NCBI GenBank assembly: GCA_002368865.1
Contig: DFDT01000224.1
Span: 37,267-49,306, forward strand
Length of the DNA stretch: 12,040 nt
Reading direction: 5' to 3'
Source: Lachnospiraceae bacterium UBA3821
GTDB lineage: Bacteria > Bacillota > Clostridia > Lachnospirales > Lachnospiraceae
Part shown: one piece after another, positions 5,901 to 12,040 of the stretch
Layout: each line of letters begins with the position of its first letter
How positions within the stretch are numbered: position 1 is the stretch's first letter
Position numbers and translations under genes: made by a program
Notes under the pieces: model-generated
What the model saw: only the letters and a program-made list of their open reading frames with translations
What the model was told of the DNA's origin: nothing
Databases searched by the model: none

Positions 5901-7250
5901 ATGAAAAAGCAGATGCGCGGACCGGCGGAACTTTTGTATGCTGTCCTGAATCGGAATGGAAAGTTGGCTTCAAGGCAGGTCAGAATAGATATGGAACATC
6001 TGTATCCCGGGCAGGATCAGGAGAAGCTGCGGCGGGAGTTTTATATCAAAAAAATTGAGAAAACATTGTTGATCCTATTGGGCGGCACGGTTCTGGCGGT
6101 ATTTATGGCGGCTCGTTCCATTCGGGGTCAGCCTTTGGAGAGAGAGAATATGCTGAAGCGTGGGGATGTGTTGGAAGAGGGGCAGGATGTCTGGCTGGAA
6201 GGGTCATATGGGGATCAAAAAGAACGGTTTCACGTTTATGTGGAACCTTTGCAGATCAAGGCAGAGGACCTTGCGGAGTGGTATGAGAAATTTTCCGACG
6301 CATTGCCGGAACTGATTGCAGGGCAGAACAGTTCGCTTCAGGATGTCCGCAGTGATCTGAATCTGGCAGAGCAGTATGAAGGATTTCCGTTTCGTGTGGA
6401 GTGGAGAAGCTATGATACGGAAAGCATTACTTCTTCCGGCGAGGTGAAGCCGGACGAGCAGGACAAGGAAGTGATGTTAAAGGCAGAGATCTCCTATGGT
6501 GAGCAAGAGTGGGAAACTGTGCTGTGGATTACAGTTCCTGCAAAAGAATATTCACGGGAGGAGTATCGGTATCAAAAGACCGTAACAATGTTGGAGGAAG
6601 CAGAGCGAAACAGCAGAGAGGAGGAATACTGGGAATTGCCCGCAACGGTGGACGAGCTAAAAATCACCTGGCGTAATCCCACAGAAAAAAGCTGGCTGGT
6701 TTTGCTTGCAGTAAGCTGGGGAGTGGGCGTACTCATATTTTTTCTGAGTGACAGAGACTTGCACCAGGAGCTGGAAAAGCAGCGGGAATGCATGAAGCAG
6801 GAGTATCCGGATATTGTACATAAACTGGCGCTCTATCTGGGGGCCGGAATGACGCTGCAGGGAGCGTTTCAAAAGATCGGATCTGAATATGAACTGCAAA
6901 AGAAGCAGGGAAGAGAGCTTAGTCCGGGGTATGAACAAATATTGTATACCTGCAGGGAGTTAAAATCGGGCGTGTCTGAGAGCAGTGCATATGAACGGTT
7001 TGGAAGGCGAACGGGACTGCAGGAGTATATACGGCTCAGCACACTCATGACGCAGAATTTAAAAAAGGGCAGTTCCTCTCTTTTGGAACGTCTGCATGAG
7101 GAGACGGAGAAAGCTCTTATCCAACGGATTCAGTCGGGGCGAAAACTGGGAGAGGAAGCAGCCACAAAATTATTGGTACCCATGGTAATGATGCTGGGGG
7201 TGGTAATGGTGATGGTAATGTTGCCGGCGTTTATATCTATGGGTATGTAG
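5901..7250 (+). CDS. tadC: TadC-like platform protein with inserted extracytoplasmic Ig-like domain
   Basis: Second T2SSF platform protein, partner of TadB. Its 449 residues are much longer than usual TadC (about 280-320). Order: basic N-terminal segment (1-54, ending YIKKIEK); membrane helix 1 (about 55-72); an inserted region (73-264); membrane helix 2 (about 265-282); T2SSF domain (about 300-420, with YPDIVHKLALYLGAGMTLQG at 302-321 and later SSLLERLHEETEKAL); and a final helix (about 424-446). By the positive-inside rule the insert faces outward. Within it, residues about 146-212 read like an atrophied bacterial Ig-like domain: SDLNL, then GFPFRVEWRS, then SSGEV, then VMLKAEISYG, ending WITVPA. 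A second partial motif, LPATVDELKITWRNP (246-260), precedes helix 2. Start ATG 5901 follows an AGAGGTAGG site. TadC identity rests on the C-terminal domain and gene order. The Ig call is pattern-based. Confidence 0.85.
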   Translation: MKKQMRGPAELLYAVLNRNGKLASRQVRIDMEHLYPGQDQEKLRREFYIKKIEKTLLILLGGTVLAVFMAARSIRGQPLERENMLKRGDVLEEGQDVWLEGSYGDQKERFHVYVEPLQIKAEDLAEWYEKFSDALPELIAGQNSSLQDVRSDLNLAEQYEGFPFRVEWRSYDTESITSSGEVKPDEQDKEVMLKAEISYGEQEWETVLWITVPAKEYSREEYRYQKTVTMLEEAERNSREEEYWELPATVDELKITWRNPTEKSWLVLLAVSWGVGVLIFFLSDRDLHQELEKQRECMKQEYPDIVHKLALYLGAGMTLQGAFQKIGSEYELQKKQGRELSPGYEQILYTCRELKSGVSESSAYERFGRRTGLQEYIRLSTLMTQNLKKGSSSLLERLHEETEKALIQRIQSGRKLGEEAATKLLVPMVMMLGVVMVMVMLPAFISMGM

Positions 7251-7265
7251 AGAGGAGGAAAAGCT

Positions 7266-7433
7266 GTGAAGGGATTTCAGGAATTCTTGACAGAGGAAGA
7301 CGGAATGGGAACAGTGGAGATCATACTCATTATCGTCGTATTAGTAGGTCTTGTTCTGATCTTCAAGGAACAACTCACATCTATTGTAGAATCTATTTTC
7401 AGTAAAATCACAAAGCAGACAAATAAATTTTAA
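7266..7433 (+). CDS. flp: Flp-type IVb prepilin (Flp1-like major pilin)
   Basis: Probable major subunit of the Tad/Flp pilus, encoded between the platform and minor-subunit genes. The 55-residue product starts at GTG 7266 after AGAGGAGGA and ends at TAA 7431-7433. The leader is MKGFQEFLTEEDG. A prepilin cleavage site fits G13/M14, which puts Glu18 at mature position +5, the hallmark of type IV pilins. The hydrophobic assembly helix is TVEIILIIVVLVGLVLIF (16-33). A short polar amphipathic tail (EQLTSIVESIFSKITKQ, about 35-51) completes a mature pilin of about 42 residues, within the size range of Flp pilins. Only one Flp gene is seen in the window. The assignment is strong because hydrophobic pattern, leader, size and context all agree. 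Confidence 0.93.
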   Translation: MKGFQEFLTEEDGMGTVEIILIIVVLVGLVLIFKEQLTSIVESIFSKITKQTNKF

Positions 7434-7463
7434 GAAACGGTCGGCAGAGCAGGAGGCAGTCGG

Positions 7464-8963
7464 ATGTTAAAGAGAAAAGAGAATGCATATCTTACGGTTT
7501 ATCTATCGCTGATCCTGGCAGTTGTCCTCTCGCTCTGTCTGACATTGATCGAGGGAACCCGAAAGAATGCATTTTATCTGGAGTCAGAGTGTATTACCGA
7601 TATCGGGCTCAACAGTGTATTGGCAGAGTATCATAGGGAATTGCTCGATCAATACAATCTGTTTGCGATTGACGCTTCTTACGGAACCGCTTTATCCGGT
7701 GTGCAGAATACAGGTAACCGATTGGAATTTTATCTGAAGCATAATATGTCGCAGGATGATGTTTTTCTGGAGTGGCTGCTGTATCGGGATTTTCTGGGGA
7801 TGAAGCTGGAAAGTGTTGAGGTAAAAAAGGCAAGGTTTTTGACAGATGGAAGCGGCGATGTGTTTCGAAGACGGGCGGCGGAGGCTATGTGGGATGATCT
7901 GAACATTTCCCTGTTGGAAGAGTGGGGAGACTGGATGAAGACGGTAACCTCAGAGCAGTTGACAGAGCGGGATATTGCGGAAGAAAAGAAAAGGCTTGAC
8001 GAGGAACTGAAAGACTATGAGCGGGAAGAAGAGATCACCGAGAGGCAGTGGATCACTGAGACGCAATGGATTACCGAGACGCAGTGGATCACAATCACGG
8101 TTGATAATCCGACAGATCATCTGGAGGCAATCCGGCGAAAGGGAATATTGAGCATGGTGGTTGAAAATACATCGCAATTGTCAAATAAAAAGTTTTCCTC
8201 AGAAAATGCCATATCTTCCCGCCTGCAGAGGGATGAATGCAACCAGGGAAATCTTGTATTGGAAGACAGTCCTGACATGGATGAATTGTTGGAACAATTT
8301 TTGTTTCAGGAGTATCTGCTCCGATACCTGGGGTTTTACGGTACGGAAAGCAGCAAAGATCATGTATTGGATTATCAGATTGAATATCTGCTTGGTGGGA
8401 AAGACGCGGATGTGGAGAATCTCAAGTATGTGGTAAACCGGATTTTTGCAGCAAGGGAGGCGGCCAATACGGCTTATCTGTATTCTGACCAGGAGAAATG
8501 TGCAATTGCGGAGGCGGCAGCTTCTGTGCTGGCAACACTGGCGACCATACCGGAGGCTGCGGATGTATTGAAACACATCTTGCTATTGGGCTGGGCTTTT
8601 GCAGAAAGCATTTATGATGTGAAGTGTCTGATGTCTGGAGCGAGGGTGCCGTTAATGAAGCGATCGGATACCTGGCATTATGCATTGGAACATGCGCTGA
8701 ATATTGGCGGGGTTCCGAAGGATATGTCATCAGAAGGAATGGCTTATGAGGACTATCTGCGGGTTTTATTGGCTTTGGAAGATAAGAAAAATATGAATCT
8801 GCGAGCCATGGATATGGTGGAGGCAGATCTGCGGAATACTCCGGGAAATCATACATTTCGTCTGGACGGGTGCATAGATGCGCTGGAAGTAAAAGTATGT
8901 GTTAAAAGTGCCTATGGATATGATTGTGAGATTATAAGACAAAAAGGTTACAGTACGCAATAA
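7464..8963 (+). CDS. DUF5702-like TadG-type membrane-anchored protein
   Basis: Likely minor, envelope-exposed component of the Tad apparatus; exact role unknown. The 499-residue protein has a positively charged start (MLKRKENAY) and one hydrophobic helix (about 8-29, YLTVYLSLILAVVLSLCLTL), followed at once by EGTRKNAF. This is the 'tad-like' N-terminus shared by TadG/DUF5702 proteins, which lack a classical pilin Glu+5 site. The rest is presumably extracytoplasmic. A charged coiled-coil-like stretch (about 165-190, EEKKRLDEELKDYEREEE) leads into a hexapeptide repeat (189-212). The C-terminal half contains HVLDYQIEYLLGGKDADVEN (296-315) and ILLLGWAFAESIYDVKCLMSGA (373-394), which I recall as characteristic of DUF5702 proteins next to clostridial tad genes. 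ATG 7464 follows GGAGG. Family assignment is by recall. Confidence 0.75.
   Translation: MLKRKENAYLTVYLSLILAVVLSLCLTLIEGTRKNAFYLESECITDIGLNSVLAEYHRELLDQYNLFAIDASYGTALSGVQNTGNRLEFYLKHNMSQDDVFLEWLLYRDFLGMKLESVEVKKARFLTDGSGDVFRRRAAEAMWDDLNISLLEEWGDWMKTVTSEQLTERDIAEEKKRLDEELKDYEREEEITERQWITETQWITETQWITITVDNPTDHLEAIRRKGILSMVVENTSQLSNKKFSSENAISSRLQRDECNQGNLVLEDSPDMDELLEQFLFQEYLLRYLGFYGTESSKDHVLDYQIEYLLGGKDADVENLKYVVNRIFAAREAANTAYLYSDQEKCAIAEAAASVLATLATIPEAADVLKHILLLGWAFAESIYDVKCLMSGARVPLMKRSDTWHYALEHALNIGGVPKDMSSEGMAYEDYLRVLLALEDKKNMNLRAMDMVEADLRNTPGNHTFRLDGCIDALEVKVCVKSAYGYDCEIIRQKGYSTQ
8028..8099 (+). repeat. 18-bp tandem repeat, about 4 units, in the DUF5702-like gene
   Basis: Three consecutive 18-bp units (8046-8063, 8064-8081, 8082-8099) encode QWITET, QWITET and QWITIT. 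A more degenerate unit (8028-8045) encodes EEITER. Units 1 and 2 differ at only three bases, all silent, so the DNA has drifted while the peptide is unchanged. The repeats keep frame and sit directly after a charged coiled-coil-like stretch. Confidence 0.9.
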
Positions 8964-8989
8964 ACAATTCAAAAGAAAGGTGGACGGAG

Positions 8990-9961
8990 ATGTTTTCTCT
9001 ATGGAAAAGCAACCTCAAAAAATTTAAAAACCCTTCTCCAAAGTGCAAAAAGATTTTTCCTAACAAATTTTTCATAGAGAGAACATCCCGGTTCACCTTT
9101 TTCGGACTGCTTTCAGCCAGAGCAGGCGCAGGTATGACGGTGGAAGCGGCAATTGTGCTGCCCATGTTTTTGTTCTTTTTTATCAATTTAGGAAGTTCTA
9201 TGGAAATGATCCGGCTGCATCAAAATCTTCAGTCCGGATTATGGAATACCGGTAACCAGATGTGTGTGTACGGGTATGCGGTGAAACATTCAGAAAAAGC
9301 GGAGAAAGACGAAAAAGAGCAGTTGAATCTGGTAGGCGATTTTGCACTGACCTATGGTTATGTGAAAAGCAGAATCGTAGAATATTGCGGAAAGGCTTAT
9401 TTGGAAGCGTCGCCTTTGAGCAAAGGTGTGGACGGACTGCAATTTATGGAAAGCAGGGTGCTTTCGCAGGATATGGATACACCGGGAGATGTGATAGATA
9501 TTGTTGTAACATATCAGGTTTCCCCATGGTTGGAGCTGCCGTTTGTGAAACCGTTTCGCATGTCAAACCGGTATTACGGGAGGCTGTGGACGGGTTATGA
9601 TCTGACGGGAGCATCGGCCGGCTCTGTCAGTCAGGAAATGGTGTATGTTACGGAAAACCGGGCGGTATACCATGAGAGCCTGGAGTGTACGCATCTGAAA
9701 CTGAGCATACACACAATTTATATGGAGGATCTGAAAACTGCCAGAAATGAGTATGGCAGGCGGTACCAGATGTGTTCTAAGTGCGGGAAGAAGGGGATAC
9801 AGGAAGACGGACAGATCTTTATCTGTAAGGAAGGAGATTTCTATCACTACAATAGAAATTGCCCTGGCCTGACAAGAATAATCTCTACCATAACCAGGCA
9901 GCAGGCGGCGGAAGAGAACTTGCGACCGTGCTCCCGATGTGCAGTAAACAAAGCAAAATAA
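8990..9961 (+). CDS. TadE-like pseudopilin with two C-terminal YH-C-CxxC modules
   Basis: Probable minor pilin-like subunit. The 323-residue protein has an unusually long basic leader (1-48), then MTVEAAIVLPMFLFFFINL (49-67), the TadE-like hydrophobic helix with Glu52. Cleavage after Gly48 would place Glu at +4, so the exact site is unsure. A middle region (about 70-215) is probably outside the membrane and includes VIDIVVTYQVSPWLELPF (168-185). The C-terminus carries two similar modules. The first has VYVTENRAVYHESLEC (218-233) with CSKC at 262-265. The second has FYHYNRNC (284-291) with CSRC at 314-317. The pattern YH, 4 residues, Cys, 22-28 residues, CxxC resembles a small metal-binding-like domain seen at the end of some Firmicute thermonucleases. 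Start ATG 8990 follows AAAGGTGG. TadE identity is strong for the N-terminus; the tail function is unknown. Confidence 0.82.
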   Translation: MFSLWKSNLKKFKNPSPKCKKIFPNKFFIERTSRFTFFGLLSARAGAGMTVEAAIVLPMFLFFFINLGSSMEMIRLHQNLQSGLWNTGNQMCVYGYAVKHSEKAEKDEKEQLNLVGDFALTYGYVKSRIVEYCGKAYLEASPLSKGVDGLQFMESRVLSQDMDTPGDVIDIVVTYQVSPWLELPFVKPFRMSNRYYGRLWTGYDLTGASAGSVSQEMVYVTENRAVYHESLECTHLKLSIHTIYMEDLKTARNEYGRRYQMCSKCGKKGIQEDGQIFICKEGDFYHYNRNCPGLTRIISTITRQQAAEENLRPCSRCAVNKAK

Positions 9962-9975
9962 AGGAGCGGATAAAG

Positions 9976-10395
9976 ATGCGAAGTGTAATGGTACTGAGCT
10001 ACCTGGTCATACTGGCAATTTGGGATATAAAAGAGAAAAAAATACCGGTATGGATCCTGATCGTAGGAACGGTATGCGGAGGAATCTGTGGTTTGGGTTT
10101 TTCGCATGAAAAGCAGTGGGAGCTTGTAATGATGTGCATGGCGGTTATGCCGGGAATATTTTTGGTCATCATAGCGAGGCTGACGCAAAAAGCTGGAGCA
10201 GGAGATGGATGGGCCTTGGTGAATATAGGACTTGTTGAAAGCTATAAGATCTGTATTTTCCTTTTAGGAATCAGCCTTATGATCATGGCTCTTGTTTCCG
10301 GGGTACTGCTGTTTCTGCATAAGGTCAATAAAAACACAAGATTGCCGTATTTGCCCTTCTTGATGTTAGCATATCTGTGCAAGTTTTTGTTGTAA
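9976..10395 (+). CDS. Second prepilin peptidase (A24 family), minimal form
   Basis: A compact 139-residue A24 aspartyl protease, distinct from the 167-residue copy that opens the operon. The catalytic aspartates are D17 in LAIWDIKEKKIPVW and D77 in QKAGAGDGWALV (GxGD). Hydrophobic stretches occur at about 4-16, 25-41, 50-68, 92-114 and 125-138. The last segment (LPYLPFLMLAYL) corresponds to the family's final 'PFxP' helix. ATG 9976 follows AAGGAG at 9 nt. An open frame extends 39 codons upstream into the end of the TadE gene, but that extension would be polar and has no ribosome binding site. It sits between the two TadE/F-like genes, suggesting it processes those minor subunits rather than Flp; this is inference. 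Confidence 0.87.
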   Translation: MRSVMVLSYLVILAIWDIKEKKIPVWILIVGTVCGGICGLGFSHEKQWELVMMCMAVMPGIFLVIIARLTQKAGAGDGWALVNIGLVESYKICIFLLGISLMIMALVSGVLLFLHKVNKNTRLPYLPFLMLAYLCKFLL

Positions 10396-10427
10396 TAAAA
10401 AGTAAACAGCAGGAGCGGAGGAGACAG

Positions 10428-10868
10428 GTGAAAAAGAACCGAATGATGGATGGATATTTTACAGTGGAAGCGGCTCTGCTTTTCCCGTTTGTCACGGGTG
10501 TAATCATGCTGGTGATTTATATGCTTTTTTGGGAGTATGATAGGTGTCTGATGGAGCAGAGCGCAGCAATATTGGCATTGCGTGGGTGTACCTTGCAGAT
10601 TACGGAAGAAAAGTATCTGGTAGCGGAAGTGCTCAGACAAAGCAGAGAGGACGACAAACCCTATGTTGCATGGAATTTGCAGGAGGCAAAGATTTGCGTG
10701 AAGGGAAACGAATTTATTGTAAGCCGTGCGGGAAGTCTAAAGTTTCCGTTCAAAGGGTTGGATTTCTGGAACGGCGGCAATAGCTGGAAATACGAGGTCT
10801 GTTATGAAAACTGCAGGATTAATCCTGTATTGTTTATCAGAAGTTTTAAGAAATTGGGAGGAAAGTAA
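10428..10868 (+). CDS. TadE/TadF-like pseudopilin
   Basis: Probable second minor pilin-like subunit. The start is GTG 10428, preceded by GGAGGAG; upstream codons in the same frame run over the previous gene's stop and are not supported. The 146-residue product begins MKKNRMMDG, and a prepilin site G9/Y10 gives YFTVEAALLFPFVTGVIMLV (10-29) with Glu14 at +5, a fully canonical type IV pilin signature. The remaining 110 residues are probably extracytoplasmic, with five cysteines (C40, C54, C90, C125, C129), and end in INPVLFIRSFKKL (131-143). There is no CxxC module, unlike the other TadE-like protein. It follows peptidase 2 by 32 nt and precedes the FHA gene by 4 nt. Confidence 0.83.
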   Translation: MKKNRMMDGYFTVEAALLFPFVTGVIMLVIYMLFWEYDRCLMEQSAAILALRGCTLQITEEKYLVAEVLRQSREDDKPYVAWNLQEAKICVKGNEFIVSRAGSLKFPFKGLDFWNGGNSWKYEVCYENCRINPVLFIRSFKKLGGK

Positions 10869-10872
10869 AAAG

Positions 10873-12012
10873 ATGGAAACAGAATTTGTAAAAAGTTTAC
10901 AGTGTAATTACGAGAGAGTGCGTTTGCCGGAGAAACCGGATGAACGCAGGTATCAATACTGTATTTTGACAAGAGGCGGAATCAAGGGATTGCTCTCGTG
11001 CAGCCTGCGGTATATCAATGGGCAGGCATATCTATATTATGACATTACGTCCAAACAAAGTACGGCACAACTGTGCGTCAAACAGTTGCTTGACAGAAAA
11101 TGGGTGCTTTCGTTTTTTCGGAGTCTGAGGCGTACCAGACAGGAGTTGGAACGGTTTCTGCTGGATGATAAAAACATTGTGGTTTACCCGGAGCATGTAT
11201 TTCAGGATGTCGGAAGCAAAAATTTTTCTTTTTTGTACTTGCCGTATAGTACAGAAAATAGCGGTATGCTGAAGTTTATCGATTTTATCATAGAGCATAT
11301 GGATTATGAGGATGAGGGGCTTGTAGAATGCGTTTACAGCATGTATGAGCAATTGGAAAAAGCAGGGGAGGATTACTTGGTAAAACAGATTTATGAGGAC
11401 GCAGAACGCTTGGAGATATTGTCTAAAAATACGAATTGTGAAAAAGATCCGGATCCATTCATGGCTGTTTCGGAGGAGGCAAATGGAGATCCGGCAATCG
11501 GCCGCGAGATTGCAGCCACAGAGGATTTGGCATTGACAAAACAGGGGAAGGTGGGATTGTGGGAGCGCTTCAGCAGAAAGAAGAAAAAGGAGCGTGATGC
11601 CAGACAATCCTATCGGGAAGCGATGCTGGAACGTATGGAAGGCGTTGCCGTTGCGGAGGAAACGGCTTATGATACGGAGGATTACGGACAGACGGTATAT
11701 ATGGAACGGCCCGTTGAGGAGAATGAGCAACACAAGCTTTATACGCCGGATGGACGGGTTGCTGCCACTGTGGAATCCGACAATTTTTTGATCGGGAAGC
11801 AGAAAGATGAGGTAGATCTTGTATTGGAAGACGGGTCCGTAAGCAGAATACATGCCAGAATTTCCCTGGAAGACGGTATTACATATCTTGAGGATCTGAA
11901 TTCCACAAACGGTACCTTCAAAAACGGGTTGCGGCTGCAGCCCTATGAAAAGAGAAGAATAGAGGAGAATGACGAAATTCGGATCGGGAAACTTTTATTT
12001 ATCTTCCGCTGA
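10873..12012 (+). CDS. DUF6382-FHA domain protein
   Basis: Cytoplasmic protein with a phosphothreonine-binding forkhead-associated (FHA) domain, probably a regulator or scaffold for the Tad machine. From ATG 10873 (GGGAGG 11 nt upstream) the product has 379 residues. Residues about 5-175 match my recollection of DUF6382: LRYINGQAYLYYDITSK (45-61), LERFLLDDKNIVVYPEHVFQ (92-111) and FSFLYLPY (118-125). A low-complexity linker follows (about 180-290), with a basic patch WERFSRKKKKERDARQ (230-245) and YGQTVYM (271-277). The FHA domain (about 303-379) keeps SRIHA (324-328), LNSTNGTFKNG (342-352) and a GK in place of the usual GR (308-309). There is no membrane segment. The stop at 12010-12012 is real and the gene is complete. 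No Ser/Thr kinase or phosphatase is present in the window. Confidence 0.87.
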   Translation: METEFVKSLQCNYERVRLPEKPDERRYQYCILTRGGIKGLLSCSLRYINGQAYLYYDITSKQSTAQLCVKQLLDRKWVLSFFRSLRRTRQELERFLLDDKNIVVYPEHVFQDVGSKNFSFLYLPYSTENSGMLKFIDFIIEHMDYEDEGLVECVYSMYEQLEKAGEDYLVKQIYEDAERLEILSKNTNCEKDPDPFMAVSEEANGDPAIGREIAATEDLALTKQGKVGLWERFSRKKKKERDARQSYREAMLERMEGVAVAEETAYDTEDYGQTVYMERPVEENEQHKLYTPDGRVAATVESDNFLIGKQKDEVDLVLEDGSVSRIHARISLEDGITYLEDLNSTNGTFKNGLRLQPYEKRRIEENDEIRIGKLLFIFR

Positions 12013-12040
12013 CAGGCTAGCGTAAAGTTTTTGTAGGAAT

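Noticed and set aside
8199..8856. Minus-strand frames opposite the DUF5702-like gene
   Set aside because: The translated sequences are His/Pro/Cys-rich low-quality shadows with no start signal.
9859..9975. N-terminal extension of peptidase 2 into the TadE gene
   Set aside because: The extension is polar, overlaps the Cys-rich tail of TadE in another frame and has no ribosome binding site; ATG 9976 gives the normal A24 N-terminus.
11032..11853. 273-codon open frame on the minus strand
   Set aside because: It lies entirely antisense to the DUF6382-FHA gene, is Leu/Ile/Phe-rich in the manner of antisense frames, and has no ribosome binding site or recognisable domain.
12013..12040. Terminator after the FHA gene
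   Set aside because: The 28 bases to the window end contain no inverted repeat; the operon may continue.

Overview
The window looks like chromosomal DNA from an anaerobic, motile, spore-forming-lineage Firmicute of the Clostridia, most likely Lachnospiraceae (Roseburia/Agathobacter-like). The evidence is a commensal-clostridial flagellin with FliS, a BofA/DUF2508 pair found only in endospore-former lineages, strong AGGAGG-type ribosome binding sites, and a Tad pilus operon with clostridial accessory families (DUF5702-like and DUF6382-FHA proteins) and no outer-membrane components. The family-level placement is inference. I see no mobile element, tRNA, rRNA or CRISPR.

Layout. Positions 1-1565 (+) hold the 3' part of a flagellin gene followed by its chaperone gene fliS. 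Positions 1494-1808 (-) hold a small DUF2508 (YaaL-like) gene that overlaps the end of fliS tail to tail. Inside this minus-strand gene lies a strong rho-independent terminator that is best placed to end the fliS transcript. Positions 1972-2244 (+) hold bofA, divergent from DUF2508. A short non-coding stretch (2245-2414) carries one or two sigma-A-type promoters and a leader. From 2415 to 12012 a single co-directional, tightly packed operon of eleven genes encodes a Gram-positive Tad (type IVc / Flp) pilus machine.

Operon order: prepilin peptidase 1 (TadV-like), TadZ, TadA motor ATPase, TadB and TadC platform proteins, a 55-residue Flp pilin, a DUF5702-like TadG-type protein, a TadE-like pseudopilin with a Cys-rich tail, prepilin peptidase 2, a second TadE/F-like pseudopilin, and a DUF6382-FHA protein. 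The first four genes overlap, by 4, 20 and 35 nt, suggesting translational coupling. All later gaps are 4-32 nt.

Expected working: TadZ positions the machine. TadA powers TadB/TadC to extrude Flp subunits. One or both peptidases mature Flp and the TadE/F-like minor subunits. The DUF5702 protein anchors in the membrane and projects outward. The FHA protein is a cytoplasmic phosphothreonine-reading regulator or scaffold.

The machine is a recognisable Tad system, but several parts depart from the textbook version. TadC has a roughly 190-residue extracytoplasmic insertion that looks like an atrophied bacterial Ig-like domain. TadE carries two tandem YH-C-CxxC modules. TadZ lacks the Walker-A lysine. 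There are two separate prepilin peptidases. An FHA protein closes the operon. These, with the terminator inside DUF2508, are the best candidates for new biology here.
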